Source: Tanypteryx hageni (Eukaryota; Arthropoda; Insecta; Odonata; Petaluridae). From it: a stretch of DNA of 64,000 nucleotides. Every line of letters begins with the position of its first letter. Position 1 is the stretch's first letter. Of the stretch, positions 43,840 through 54,249 are shown piece after piece. The position numbers were made by a program, and so were the translations under genes. The notes below the pieces were generated by a model. It was given only the letters and a program-made list of their open reading frames with translations. It had not been told where the DNA came from and did no database searches. The stretch covers positions 87,290,964 through 87,354,963 of the forward strand of contig CM054118.1 in assembly GCA_028673005.1 (NCBI GenBank). Direction: 5' to 3'.

Positions 43840-45470
43840 CAAATAACAACTCATCCGCGACGTTTTTAAATCAATTAAATTCAATATAGGTATTAAATAA
43901 ATGATTAAATGGAAAATAGGGGACTTTGTTAGTCCACGCACTCGCCCCTAAATAGGCGAATTTGCCTTTTCGCCTCCCCTTCCAGTTTTGTATTCCCGAT
44001 TATCCGGAATGTCGACGCAACAATCATTCCTCTTTATTTCTAAAAACATGCATAAAGTAATTATAAATGTACGCTCGGCCGTGGATATTGTTCGAAGGGT
44101 TATTGCCACCCACTTCCCATGTCGCTTCTTGTCCCCGGTTCCTCTCCGCCCTCTTGCAACCCTCGGAACCGGTCGCCCGGCTCGCTTTGAAGGCGGCGCC
44201 GGCGGCGGGAAGAGGCGGGCCGTGGGGTGGGAAAAACCTACTCCTTTAGTAGATCAGTGTGTGAGTGGGGCAGCGGTTCACCTGTTACTCTTCCGCCCTT
44301 TAAGGAAAGGGCCCCTCGGACGATGGACGGCGTAAACCCACCCCCCTCCGCCACCTTTCACCCATCGCCCCCCCACCCCTCTATCTCCCCAATCGGCGAA
44401 TCTCTTCCTCCTTGGAGAAAAGAAGGGAGTGGACTCTCTCTCTCTCTCTGAGACTCTTGCGTGAGAGACACGTTTCGTGGGTTTATTTCATCCAAAAATC
44501 TAAGAAAATCCTAAAATTGAAAAACTCTTGAGATAATATTAATTAAATGACTCTTTTACGCATAAAATTCCAAAAAGCTACTTTATCTGAAGCAATAGAT
44601 ATTTGGATGTCATATGGTTTATCGTTTTATTGCTTCAGCGAAGCCATCCCTTCCTCAAAAGTCATAATCCTTCCATCGCCGTTCCCTTCTCCTCTAACAC
44701 TCTATCCTCCTCTTTCCCTCGCCACTCCACGCCCTCCACTTCCCCTCTAGCCTTCCTTCCTCCCCCTTCCTCCCTCTTTCTCCCTCTTCCTCCCTCTTCC
44801 TCCCCCTTCCTCCCTCCCATTCCATTCTGTCCCTCGCGTTACGCTTATAAATGCATCCTTGCCTTGTTCAAAGATGAGCACGCATACGACATTTACCGAA
44901 CCGCCATTTCAATTTCATCGAATAGGACACTTAACGAACGTAAATAAACGGAACTTTAAATTTCGCATCGTGATATCACTGATTTAAGATTGCGGTTGTT
45001 CTAAAAACAGATCTAATACCGGGAGACCGTTTGGCCTCGAAATTCTTGCGGAGGGAGTGGGTATAAAAAGTAATATTTTACATTCTCTTAGATCTTTGTC
45101 AGAGTAATATTGTAATGTGATTGAAAAATGCTAATGAAAAGAAGGCATTTTTTCGGTACATGACGCAACGTGACTGTTTTTACCTCGCTGAATGCTCCGA
45201 GGAAATCTTTTACGAAATGCCGCACCGCTGACCTCCAGCTTCTCGACTTCCTCCTCCTCTCCAATTCAGCCATAATTGGATCCGCGATTCTTCCGCCCTC
45301 CTTTACATCACTCCCTCTCACCTCTCATCAACATGCATTATTTGGCCTCGCCTCGGCTGCGTCTCTCGTGATCCTTTAGAAAACCATCGCAGATGATCCT
45401 CAACACTTCAACACTGTCATTTGACTTTTTTATCGACCTAAACATTTTTAATAATCCATCCTACGCAGGT
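43840..45470. other. Non-coding stretch with GC-rich and pyrimidine-rich patches
   Basis: 44120-44240 is GC-rich (gcggcgccggcggcggg), 44330-44440 is C-rich with a CT run, and 44690-44830 is a polypyrimidine tract with 'cttcctccct' repeats. Frames across them are compositional. No gene supported. Confidence 0.45.
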
Positions 45471-45639
45471 GAGTGTGGCTGAGGGAGAACCAGATCGAGC
45501 AATTCTAGGAAGAGGCGTGGGACGGGGCTTCCCATCCTCTGCAACACTGTTTCATATTTTTGCTTAGGAAATGGTAAAATAGGCATGGGAAGACGTAGAA
45601 TGGAGGTAGCTTAGTCAAATCAGTTTCCTTTGAAGATGG

Positions 45640-46165
45640 AAAAGCATTAATGAGTAATTCTGTAAAGGGCCTGCAGGTGTCAGTTAGATCTTTCATTGAA
45701 AAGGTAAAGGCATTCGGGATGAAAATTAATACAAATATAGGCAAAGCCATGAGATATACCAAGAGCGGGGAATCGCAGATCAATGTTAAAGTGGATGGAG
45801 AAAGGCTGGAATAGGTGGAGTATTCTGTGCTTATTTAGTGGTATTCTGTCACAGGTTAGAAGAAGAGTAAAGGAGATCAGGACAAGGATATCAAGAGCAA
45901 ATGAGGCATTTACGTTACGACGACAGTTGTTGACCGGCAGTCTGAATAAAGATATAAAAAAGAGGTCAGTGAAAACTTTGATCTGGAGTGTGGCATGATA
46001 TGGGTGTGAGAGCTGGACGACGAGAAAAGAAGATGTGAGCAGATCAGAGGCGTTTGAGATGTGGGGATGACGTAGTCTAGAGAAAATTAGTTGGCCTAAG
46101 AGAAAACTAAACGAGGAAGTTTTCAAATGCATTTGGGAAAGAGAGAAGCAAGTCGGAGGAATGAA
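45640..46165 (+). pseudogene. RTE-like LINE reverse transcriptase C-terminal fragment
   Basis: The plus strand reads 'FIEKVKAFGMKINTNIGKAM', 'RYTKSGESQINVKVDGERLE', then (other frame) 'RRVKEIRTRISRANEAFTLR', 'VKTLIWSVA', a stop, 'YGCESWT' and 'EAFEMWG'. This matches the order 'GLKINxxKTKxM…GExLExVxxF…EIxxRIxxAxxAF…LxKTxxWSVxLYGCESWT…EAFEMWxWRR' of RTE-type and related endonuclease-reverse-transcriptase LINEs. Several stops and frameshifts; inactive. Confidence 0.75.
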
Positions 46166-46734
46166 TGCGTGATTTCCTATAATATTCAACACAGGTGTTT
46201 TTTATGGTATTAAATTGGGAAAACCTTTTTTAATTAGTTAAGAAACCTGTGCGTTATTGCGATGACGGAATTCAGAATGACTGAGTTGAATTGATATTTT
46301 TCTTTTATATTAATCGTATACGATCGTTTGAAGACGTAGAATTGCCCTTCGTGGCAAAGATGGAAAACGTCCGCAGACATTGTGACTTCCCGTTCTGAGT
46401 GATTATACATAATAGGAAAGAAGAATTCCAGGGAGTGGACTCGCTGTTTTCCAAATCTTATCAGGAATTAGAAGAATATTCAAGAAATAATTGAAAGAAC
46501 GATTCGACTAATAAATGACGCACGGAAAATAATGTCGCTCCGAGAATCAGTTGGAGGAGGAAATTCAAACGATCCTGCTTAAGTGAAACAGATCATCGAA
46601 CACAATAAAAATCTGTCCTAAAGACGCTGTCCCAGTTCTCCTTTTCAGTTCTGCTTTCTTTTTTCTCCGTATTTCTTTTTATCTTACGGATTGCCGCGAA
46701 GTGGTTCCCACCTGATTCTCGTCCACCACCTGTG

Positions 46735-46935
46735 CTCACCCCTCTCTATCTACCCCTCTCTACCCACCCCTCTCTATCTACCCCTCTCTACCCACCCCTC
46801 TTTACCAACCCCTCTCTATCCACCCCTCCTGTCCCACCCCTCTCTACCCCCCTCCTGCCCCCTACTGTACCCACCCCTCCTGCGCCCACAACTTCTGTTG
46901 CAACCCCTCCTGCATCCCTCCAGAGCCCACCCCTC
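46735..46935. repeat. Pyrimidine-rich tandem repeat
   Basis: Short units of 'cacccctctctatctac' and 'cacccctcctg', about 200 bp. A similar 'cacccctcctgtac' array lies at 52085-52150 on the far side of the CR1 element. Confidence 0.8.
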
Positions 46936-47268
46936 CTGCGCTGTGTTGAGTACGTGTTGCGTGGAACGGTCAAGAGAAATGGTATCGTAAGAGACAAGGT
47001 CGAATTGCGGAACTATCTGGGGTGAAGGTTGTTGTACAATTACGCGGATGGTCAGTTTTGACCCCTTTCTATAGAGTCGTATTTCTCGGACGCTTCTATA
47101 ATCAGACAGATTTTATAATTCCTCTTAAAACATTGTGACAAGTTATTAAACTTTCCTTCACACTTTTTCCAAGGTATTCTACATCTACATCTACATTATA
47201 CCCTGCAAGTCACCTTTTCGGTGGATGGCAGGGGGTGCAGTGCACCAAGGGTCCATAGTTTTCCTACG

Positions 47269-50200
47269 TTATCTTTTCCTATTATGGTCTCTTATCGTCC
47301 TAGGGAAAAACGATCCTCTATATCTCTCCGTTCTGCAGTCAATCTCGCGAATCTTATCCTCACTGTCCTGCCTTCCGAAATACGTCGGGCTTCTGATAAG
47401 TCCTACTACCTCATTCGCTAGTCCCTCCGACATAAATTTTTCCAGTAGTTTAATTCTAGCCTGCAGCCTACGTTCCTCTAACGATGTCCATTTCAGATTT
47501 TCTATTAATGATGTTACGCTTTGTTTACTATCGTAATTCCTCTTTACAAATCTAGCTGCCCTGCGCTGAACCTTTTCTATCTCGTTAGTGAGTCCCTTTT
47601 CGTAAGGATCCCACACAGCTGAAGCATATTCAACCTGCGGTCGAACCAAGGATAAATAACATAATTATTTCACTTTTTCGGAGCTATTTCGAACTATTCT
47701 CCCTGTAAAGGCCAGCTTTTTGTTAGCGGCACCTATCAATCGGCGAATGTGGGTGTCCCACGAGAGATCACGATGGATCGTGACTCCGAGGTATTTAATC
47801 GAGTCTGAAACTGGAATCTCTACTCCGTCCAACGAATAATTATTATTCAACGAGATACTCTTGGTTCTCCAGAAGTTGATGACGCAGCTTTTCTTTTGGT
47901 TTATCTCTAACTGCCATTCCTTACACCATGCAGAAATAGCTTCTAGGTCATTTTGGAGATACTGGTGGTCTTCCGGATTGCTTATTTCTCTATAGATGAC
48001 GGTGTCGTCCGCGAAAAGCCTAATTTTACTTCTGACTACTGAGCTGATATCGTTTATATAAATTAGAAATAATAACGGACCAATTACACTACCCTGTGGA
48101 ACGCCAGAGACAACCTCCACTAAGTTCGAAGATTTCCCATCTATAACAACCATCTGCTTCCTATGATTTAAAAATTCACGGATCCAACTAACGATTTTAG
48201 AATTTACGCCTAAGGTTTCTAATTTCGTTATTAACTTCCTGTGAGGTACCTTATCAAAGGCTTTCCTAAAATCTAAGAAGATGGCATCGACCTGCGTATT
48301 CTTTTCTCCGCTTCTCAGTAAACAATTAACAAAAAGACCGAGCTGAGTATCACATGACCTACCTTTCCTGAAGCCGTGTTGACAATCATCTAACAATAAA
48401 TTACTATCAAGAAATCGCATTATGTTGCTAACGAGTATATGTTCGAGAATCTTACACGATATCGAAGTTAAAGAAATCGGCCTGTAATTTTCTGGGTTCT
48501 CCTTGTCGCCGCCCTTATGAATTGGGGTAACGTGCGCTAACCTCCAGTCGCTAGGGACCTCTGCGCGAGAAATGGATTTCTCGAAGATTATCCGAAGAAA
48601 AGGTGCTATTTCTTCAGCTAATTCTTTTAAAACGCGAGCAGGAATTTCTTCGGGGCCAGTGGCTTTGTTATGTCTGATGGAACTTAATTGCTTTGCTATT
48701 CCCACCTCAGAAAATACTATATCGTCCATCAGGTCCCCCCTTATTGCGGGTGCATAATGTACGCAATGGTCGCTGACGGCTGTGAACGCTTTTACAAAAT
48801 GACCGTTTAACAGGTTGGCTTTCTCTACGCTATCATGAATAACGTCACCCGAGTCATTACGCAGGGAAGGTATTGTAGGGCCTCTACCTTGGACCTCTCT
48901 CACATAGGACCAAAACGCTTTAGGGTCCTCCTTCAAATAATTATTTAATACCTTATTCCGGAAGTTAGTAAAAGCCTCGCGCATAGTAGTTCTCGCTTTA
49001 GCGCGGGATTCCTTATACGTCTTAACTTTAGTTGCTCTATATTCATCGGATGATGTAGACGGCATATTTTTTATTTTCGCGTGGCATATTCTCTGACGCC
49101 TAAGCGCACTCCTAACTTGCTTATTGTACCAACGTGGCTCTTTATTGTCGACCTTCGATTTAATTGGAATGTACTTATCGATACTCTCTAGCATTATATC
49201 CTTGAATAGTTTCCATGACGACTCAGCACCTGATCGTTCGGTCATATCACGGAAGCCAGGTAGTATTTCTCGTAGGCGCGACCTGAAGCTTGAAAAGTTT
49301 GCCCTAGCAAATATATAAAACTTTCTCTGAGGCTTGGGGTGCCTCTCGATTTTCAACTTACACTCTGCATATACGGCCTGATGATCACTTATCCCATCTT
49401 CAATGGTGACTTTGTTTATTCTTTCAGGGACGTTAGTTGCTAATAAATCTAATATGTTTCCCAATCGCGTTGGCTTTCTGACTAATTGAAGGAGAGAGTG
49501 CTCGCAGAATGTTTCGATTAATGCCTCACAGGATTCGCGTTCTTTACCTCTAGATTCGAAACATAGATTTTTCCAATCAATTGAGTGTAAGTTAAAGTCA
49601 CCACCGACTATAACGATACCATCTTGATTTATCAGTCTAAGCTTTGATAATTGTTTCTCGAGACTTAAAATACAATCTACACCAGCGTTAGGTGTCCTGT
49701 AAAACGAGCATATGAACACCTTTTTGGAGCCATCTTTACCTATGCGGCACCAAACACTCTCGATATCCTTGTCACTTATCGGAATCTCACTGCTATCGTA
49801 CTTATCGCTAACCGCTATGAAAACTCCCCCGCCCGATCTATTAGCGCGATCTTTTCTATAGACACGATAATCTCTAGGAAATATCTCCTGACTCTGAATT
49901 TCATCCGTTAACCAACTTTCTGTGCCTATCACGACGTCGGCATGCAGACTGCGAATAACATGCTCGAACTCAGCAATTTTCCTACGGATGCTGCGACAGT
50001 TCAGTACGACGACGTTTAATTTCTCACTATCACTTCGCATGCTAATCTCACCCTTGACTTTCTCTTCCACTCTAAAACTACATGCGCTCCCACCACAATC
50101 ACTCCCACGACTGTATGGCGTCGCATCAAAATTGGAATTGCGACCCGTCGCGCCCTTAACGGAACATTCTATAAATGACCTATCGCGAAATTGGTGCTGC

Positions 50201-50286
50201 ATGTCACGCTCGGTGTATATTCTATCATTAGATAATCTTGCGGGATTCTTATTTTCTACAAATGCATCGATTATCCCCTGACCCAA
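47269..50286 (-). CDS. CR1 LINE ORF2: AP-like endonuclease and reverse transcriptase, one nonsense codon
   Basis: Endonuclease motifs: 'VVLNCRSIRRK' (about residue 93), 'VIGTESW' (119), 'VGGDFNLHSIDW' (227) and 'ISDHQAVYA' (299). Reverse transcriptase motifs: 'HGFRKGRSCDTQ', 'IFLDFRKAFDKVPH', 'SGVPQGSVIGPLLFLIYIND' and the catalytic 'LFADDTVIY' (about residue 757). The frame is open for 873 codons, meets TAA at 47667-47665, and continues in the same frame for about 130 codons ('LVRPQVEYASAVWDPYEKG' to 'RSFFPRTIRDHN' type text) to a stop at 47269. The neighbouring conserved text suggests a Lys-type codon became TAA. The encoded protein would nick target DNA and prime reverse transcription. This copy lacks a full-length product unless the stop is read through. 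Confidence 0.88.
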
Positions 50287-50312
50287 AACTGACCTACACC
50301 CTGCCCTACTCT

Positions 50313-51344
50313 CTAGCCTAAAAAATCCCTACTGTGCTCGAGAATCCTACTCGCTACTCTCTGAGCCGATTCGGGCGTGTAGTGAACACCAGAGTGATCC
50401 AGTGGTGCCCTGCACGATTCGATATTCGGTCGTAGGTCGACGAAGTCCACTCCCAAGTCCCGACAGAAATTCCACAGCCTTCGGTTCAGACCTTCAACTC
50501 TACTCCAAACCTCAGAACCGCGGTCAATCCTAGGGACTATACTGCAGACAGTAAGCCGCACATCGGAACCCGACTCCTCTCGGACACGAGCAACCTCAGA
50601 GGCCAAGTCCTTAAAAGAACTTAAAATCTCCTCGGACCCGCGCTTCGAGGCGTCGTTAGTCCCAACATGGGCCACCACCCGCAGCCGAGAGCAACCTGTC
50701 GCCACTACCGCTTCTCTCACCGTGTTGGTCACTTGCGGCACCGTGCCTCCTGATATACATCTGGAGAAGACCCGCTCTTCAACTCCCTCCCGGCGGGCAC
50801 TGGATAACAGGGGTGCCATTACACGCCGAACGTTAGAGCTACCTAACACTAACAACCCTCCCTTCCCAACCCGACTCCCCTTGGGCCCGGCCTCCATCGA
50901 AGAGACGGGAGTGGGTACGGGCGCAATGGCCGTGGAGTCGTCCTCCGACAACACCTCGAACCTATTTCTGACAGGAAGCGAGTCAGCCGAAGCATTCCCA
51001 ACTCCCTGCATCCGCAGCACCACCCCACGATCTCCCCGAGTGGACACCACTCTCCACTCATCGGATTTCCCAGCCCGAGGACCCTCAGCCCGCGGTAAGG
51101 AGTCAGAGTCAACCCCGATCACTCTACCGGCTGCCGCACCCAGGCGAACCCGGGCCGCCAATTTGGCGCGGCGAGCTTTCAGGGATGACCCCGCACCCCC
51201 CACACGAACCAAGGCTGCCTCGGACCTTTCCACCCTCTGAAGGAGGTCCGCAACCACCCTCTCCAGCTCCGTGATTCGAGCCCTCATGGCCTCGCAACCA
51301 GCGGCGCACAAGAAGGAGGAAACGGGAGTCCTCGGTGAAGCCAT
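50313..51344 (-). CDS. CR1 LINE ORF1: coiled coil and SGNH esterase-like domain
   Basis: 343 residues from the Met at 51344; an upstream in-frame Met at 51398 adds 18 unlikely residues. A predicted coiled coil spans roughly 20-45 ('RITELERVVADLLQRVERSE'), followed by a basic Ala/Arg-rich linker. An SGNH-hydrolase-like domain follows: 'LLVLGSSNVRR' (164-174, nucleophile block), 'VVAHVGTND' (223-231, block III) and 'LDHSGVHYTPESAQ' (315-328, Asp/His block). CR1 ORF1 proteins commonly carry such esterases; their role in retrotransposition is thought to involve RNA or membrane handling. Highly GC-rich compared with ORF2. Confidence 0.82.
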   Translation of the reverse strand: MASPRTPVSSFLCAAGCEAMRARITELERVVADLLQRVERSEAALVRVGGAGSSLKARRAKLAARVRLGAAAGRVIGVDSDSLPRAEGPRAGKSDEWRVVSTRGDRGVVLRMQGVGNASADSLPVRNRFEVLSEDDSTAIAPVPTPVSSMEAGPKGSRVGKGGLLVLGSSNVRRVMAPLLSSARREGVEERVFSRCISGGTVPQVTNTVREAVVATGCSRLRVVAHVGTNDASKRGSEEILSSFKDLASEVARVREESGSDVRLTVCSIVPRIDRGSEVWSRVEGLNRRLWNFCRDLGVDFVDLRPNIESCRAPLDHSGVHYTPESAQRVASRILEHSRDFLG

Positions 51345-51399
51345 CCTAAACTTACCTAATTTATATACTAACGCAAAAGAGTTACAATATAAAAACAAA

Positions 51400-52080
51400 A
51401 GCTGAAATGGGATAAGGCTAAAGAATTTGGTCTGTTTTAAAGCGGGGACGCTCTTCGTGTAGCGTACGAGAAAGGGTCAAGCGCAGGTATAAAGTGAAAG
51501 GCGTAAACAACACAACCAAGGTTAGATCACGCACAGGAGATGATAGTACACAACAACGAAAAATATAAATACTATGGAGCGTAAAACTAAAACAACCTTA
51601 CAAATGTAACGAGAATATGCTAATACACAATAACTACTATGATATAAATATTATTTTGTAAAAGGGAGAATGAAATTTCTAGCAAGAAACTACGAGGCTT
51701 AAAAGTTAACTATTACGGTAGAGAAAAATAAAAACTATAACGTGGATGTTATAACAAAACTAATTACATAACTTAAACGAATGTTAAATAAAGTTACCGA
51801 AGGATAACAATAGAATAAAGTAAATTGTTAGTTCTACTTAACACTACAGCTACTCTAATGCTACAGCTACTCTAGTCGCTCGAGGCTACGTAGGAGCTCG
51901 CAGGAGCAAGTGAAAGGCACGTCCGTTCACTTCAACAGCCAGGTAAAGAAGTTTAGGTGTTTAGGTGTAGGCATTTGATGCGCGAACTTGGATTCGCGAG
52001 GACCAAAATTGTGTTACTGCGCATAAGCTCTGACGTCGGCTCCCCTTAAAGTTTCTCCATCCCTTTCCTTCCCGAGCCCG
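51400..52080. other. Probable CR1 5'UTR and flank
   Basis: No coding potential. Part of this span should belong to the LINE 5'UTR, but no target duplication matching the 3' flank was found to set the boundary. Confidence 0.35.
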
Positions 52081-52084
52081 AAAG

Positions 52085-52150
52085 CTATATCAACCCCTCC
52101 TGCCTCCCTCCTGTGCCCACCCCTCCTGTACCCACCCCTCCTACCCTATC
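52085..52150. repeat. Pyrimidine-rich tandem repeat, right-hand array
   Basis: 'caacccctcctgcctccctc' then 'cacccctcctgtacccaccc'. Closely resembles the last part of the array at 46850-46935. Confidence 0.75.
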
Positions 52151-52154
52151 AATC

Positions 52155-52760
52155 CCCTCTCAATCTCCATATCATTCCCCAATATCAATAGAGAGAGAGA
52201 GGAGCCCTTTCCCTCCATCTTCAATCGCACTTCCATTCATTTTCACGCGCTTCTCAATCGTCGCTCAAGTGCCGCTCCTTCAAGTTTAGCTTTCTTCTTT
52301 ATCTTGAGCCTTTTCCTTTTTTCCGAACTCTGTTCGCTTTCCTTCGCGATTTCTTGCGAACCATCCGCTGACGCTTATTCGATGTCCATAATCCGCTTTA
52401 CAGAGCACAAAGGAGTAAGATTGGAGATTCGAATGTTTATAGGCGTAGGTGTTCAAATTTACGTTCAACGAATTAAATGAATGCTTTAGACTAGATAAAT
52501 CTAATACCTGTAACTGGTTTTCTTCGTATTGACGTTATTACAATTGACCAAACAAATTTCCCATCTCTTATCTGCTATAGTAAATTGCATGTCAATATTC
52601 GATGACTTTAGAGTGTAATATTTACCACCTTATTATTAAATAAATCGAAATACTTAACGATTAACGACATAGACAATGAAACTTAGATTTTACGCTTTAG
52701 AAGGGACTGATTAAAGAAACTTAAAATCGAGGAAAATGTATAATTGAGAAAATTAAATAC
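52155..52760. other. Non-coding stretch
   Basis: AT-rich apart from a C/T-rich start; nothing recognised. Confidence 0.4.
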
Positions 52761-52767
52761 ACTACAC

Positions 52768-53385
52768 CAGCTATTCCCAGACTATGGTACACGTACCACC
52801 AGTGGTACGCGAAGATTCTGCCAGTGGTACGCGAATTTAGTGCCAGCATTCACCCATGGAACTGCACAATGAGTGACCACAGAGAAGGACGGACTATTGC
52901 CCGCGCCGTCCGGACGCGTCCGTTGCGCCGCTCATGGCTCACAGTCAACTGCCGACGTATCGTTACTCATCTGTTTGAGTTTTCACGTTGCTATTTTAAA
53001 CAACATTATCCTGAACTGAATTAGGTGAGAAACTCGTTTGTTTCAATTAGTTCTATTCCTGAAAATATGAACGTGAGGGAAAAAGACCAGCTGATTGATT
53101 TGGCTTGTGATGGAGGACTACAATTTGGATTCAGCATCTACAAACTCGAAGAATTTTGGTTGAGGAGATCAGCTAAATATCCCACTCTGACATAGCGTTG
53201 AAAATTCTAATCCCATTCTGCACGACTTAACTATGTAGAACGGGGTTTTCTACTATGTTGGTAATTAAAAACAAAAATCGAACAAGAATGAACCTCGAAC
53301 CGGACCTTCGCTGGAAGTTAACTAACATTGAACCAAATATTAGAATGCTATCTACATATATCCAAGCTCATCCATCACATCGACT
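52768..53385 (+). pseudogene. hAT (ZBED5/SCAND3-like) transposase remnant
   Basis: The left terminus resembles a hAT TIR (CAGCTATTCCCAGACTATGG) with two 'ccagtggtacgcgaa' repeats. The frame from 52824 ends at TAG 53022 ('FSRCYFKQHYPELN') and continues in the same frame with 'VRNSF', 'EKDQLIDLACDGGLQFGFSI' and 'LEEFWLRRSAKYPTLT'. A +1 shift then gives 'IALKILIPFCTT', a stop, 'LCRTGFSTMLVIKNKNRTRM', 'DLRWKLTNIEPNIRML' and 'IQAHPSH'. The order 'FPxL…W(V)RNPF…LIxLxxDxxLxxxF…FW…YPxLxxxALxxLLPFxTTYLCExGFSxxxxIKxKxRxRLxxExDLRxxLxxIxPxI…HPSH' is that of ZBED5/SCAND3-type hAT transposases. Two stops and one frameshift; the N-terminal part is missing and no right TIR was found. Confidence 0.8.
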
Positions 53386-53619
53386 GATTTTTTTTGTATG
53401 TAGTATGATAAATGCGAGAAAATAAATAATTTTTCAGTACTACCTATTTTATCTGCCGACCTTATATTATTTTGAAAATGCCTCTTTCGTTAGTAAAGAA
53501 AATTTGTTTAAGTTCAGACTTACTATGTGGTACCAGGAAATTTTGCCACGTTTTCGGACAGATTACTATAATCATGCCAAATTGTATAAATACTATAATA
53601 CAGCCAATAATATTATATA

Positions 53620-53649
53620 CTAGCGTAATTGCCCGTCAAATATGACGGG
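53620..53649 (-). mobile_element. Helitron 3' terminus with perfect 7-bp hairpin
   Basis: On the minus strand the hairpin CCCGTCATATTTGACGGG (53649-53632) is followed by 'caattacg', then terminal CTAG (53623-53620) and T. This is the same arrangement as at 21980-21953, so it belongs to the same Helitron lineage. The element body would extend rightwards from 53650; no helicase was recognised there. Confidence 0.65.
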
Positions 53650-54030
53650 TATGCGTTAATTAAGTATTAAGTTAAAATTGAATAAAAAATTAATGAAACC
53701 AACTTTTATATGCATTTAAAGTAGGCAATAAATATAAAATTCACATGAATGAGTGTTCCAGAGAGTAAAAATAGTTTTGGGCTAATAGAAATTGTTTGAC
53801 AAAGAAATACATCACGCTATACCTTATACACTCAAAATTATTTTTGATCTATGTAACATTTAATTTTGTCTCTCTCTCTCCCTCTCTGTGTCTCTCCTTC
53901 TCTCTCTTGTATTAAAGCATTTAATGCACGCATTCCTTGCGCATTCCAATGTATAAGGTTAAAGGCGACAATACAATCTTGAGGTTTAACAATAACACGA
54001 TCGGAAAGGCATCATATCGTAATAAAATAT
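53650..54030. other. Likely non-autonomous Helitron interior
   Basis: AT-rich with a (tc)n run at 53868-53905. No coding. Attribution to the Helitron is inference from its 3' terminus. Confidence 0.3.
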
Positions 54031-54035
54031 TTAAA

Positions 54036-54249
54036 AAATATTTTTCAGTATACACACTTTTATGTGCACTAAAAAGTAGAAAATATATTTTTCTGTCTTC
54101 AACTTGAATTAAATTTGGTGTGCAGAATAAAAGTGGGTGGTAAAAATTGCCGCCCACTCCATTCTGCACACCAAATTTAATTCGAGGACAGAAAAATTTA
54201 TTTTCTACTTTTTGGTGCACATAAAAGTGTGTATACTGAAAAATATTTC
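54036..54249. repeat. 214-bp near-perfect palindrome
   Basis: Arms of about 100 bp (54036-54135 and 54150-54249) are inverted copies with few differences: 'ttttcagtatacacactttt' pairs with 'aaaagtgtgtatactgaaaa', and 'aaatttggtgtgcagaat' with 'attctgcacaccaaattt'. The loop is about 14 bp. A transcript would form a long hairpin. Confidence 0.88.

Larger units (their letters stand above)
47179..51344 (-). mobile_element. CR1-type non-LTR retrotransposon, nearly full-length
   Basis: Minus-strand order: ORF1 (51344-50313), a 26-bp gap, ORF2 (50286-47269 with one internal stop), a short 3'UTR and a hexanucleotide tail of TGTAGA units (47198-47179). An esterase-bearing ORF1 plus an endonuclease/RT ORF2 is the CR1 layout. 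The 5'UTR presumably extends beyond 51344 towards about 52000, but its limit is not visible. Intact frames imply recent insertion. Confidence 0.85.

Noticed and set aside
44067..44335. GC-rich block as a coding exon
   Set aside because: Two frames are equally open, there is no family resemblance, and no convincing splice pair was seen.
53921..54220. 99-codon minus-strand frame
   Set aside because: It reads through the near-palindrome, so its two halves are reverse-complement related; not a protein signature.
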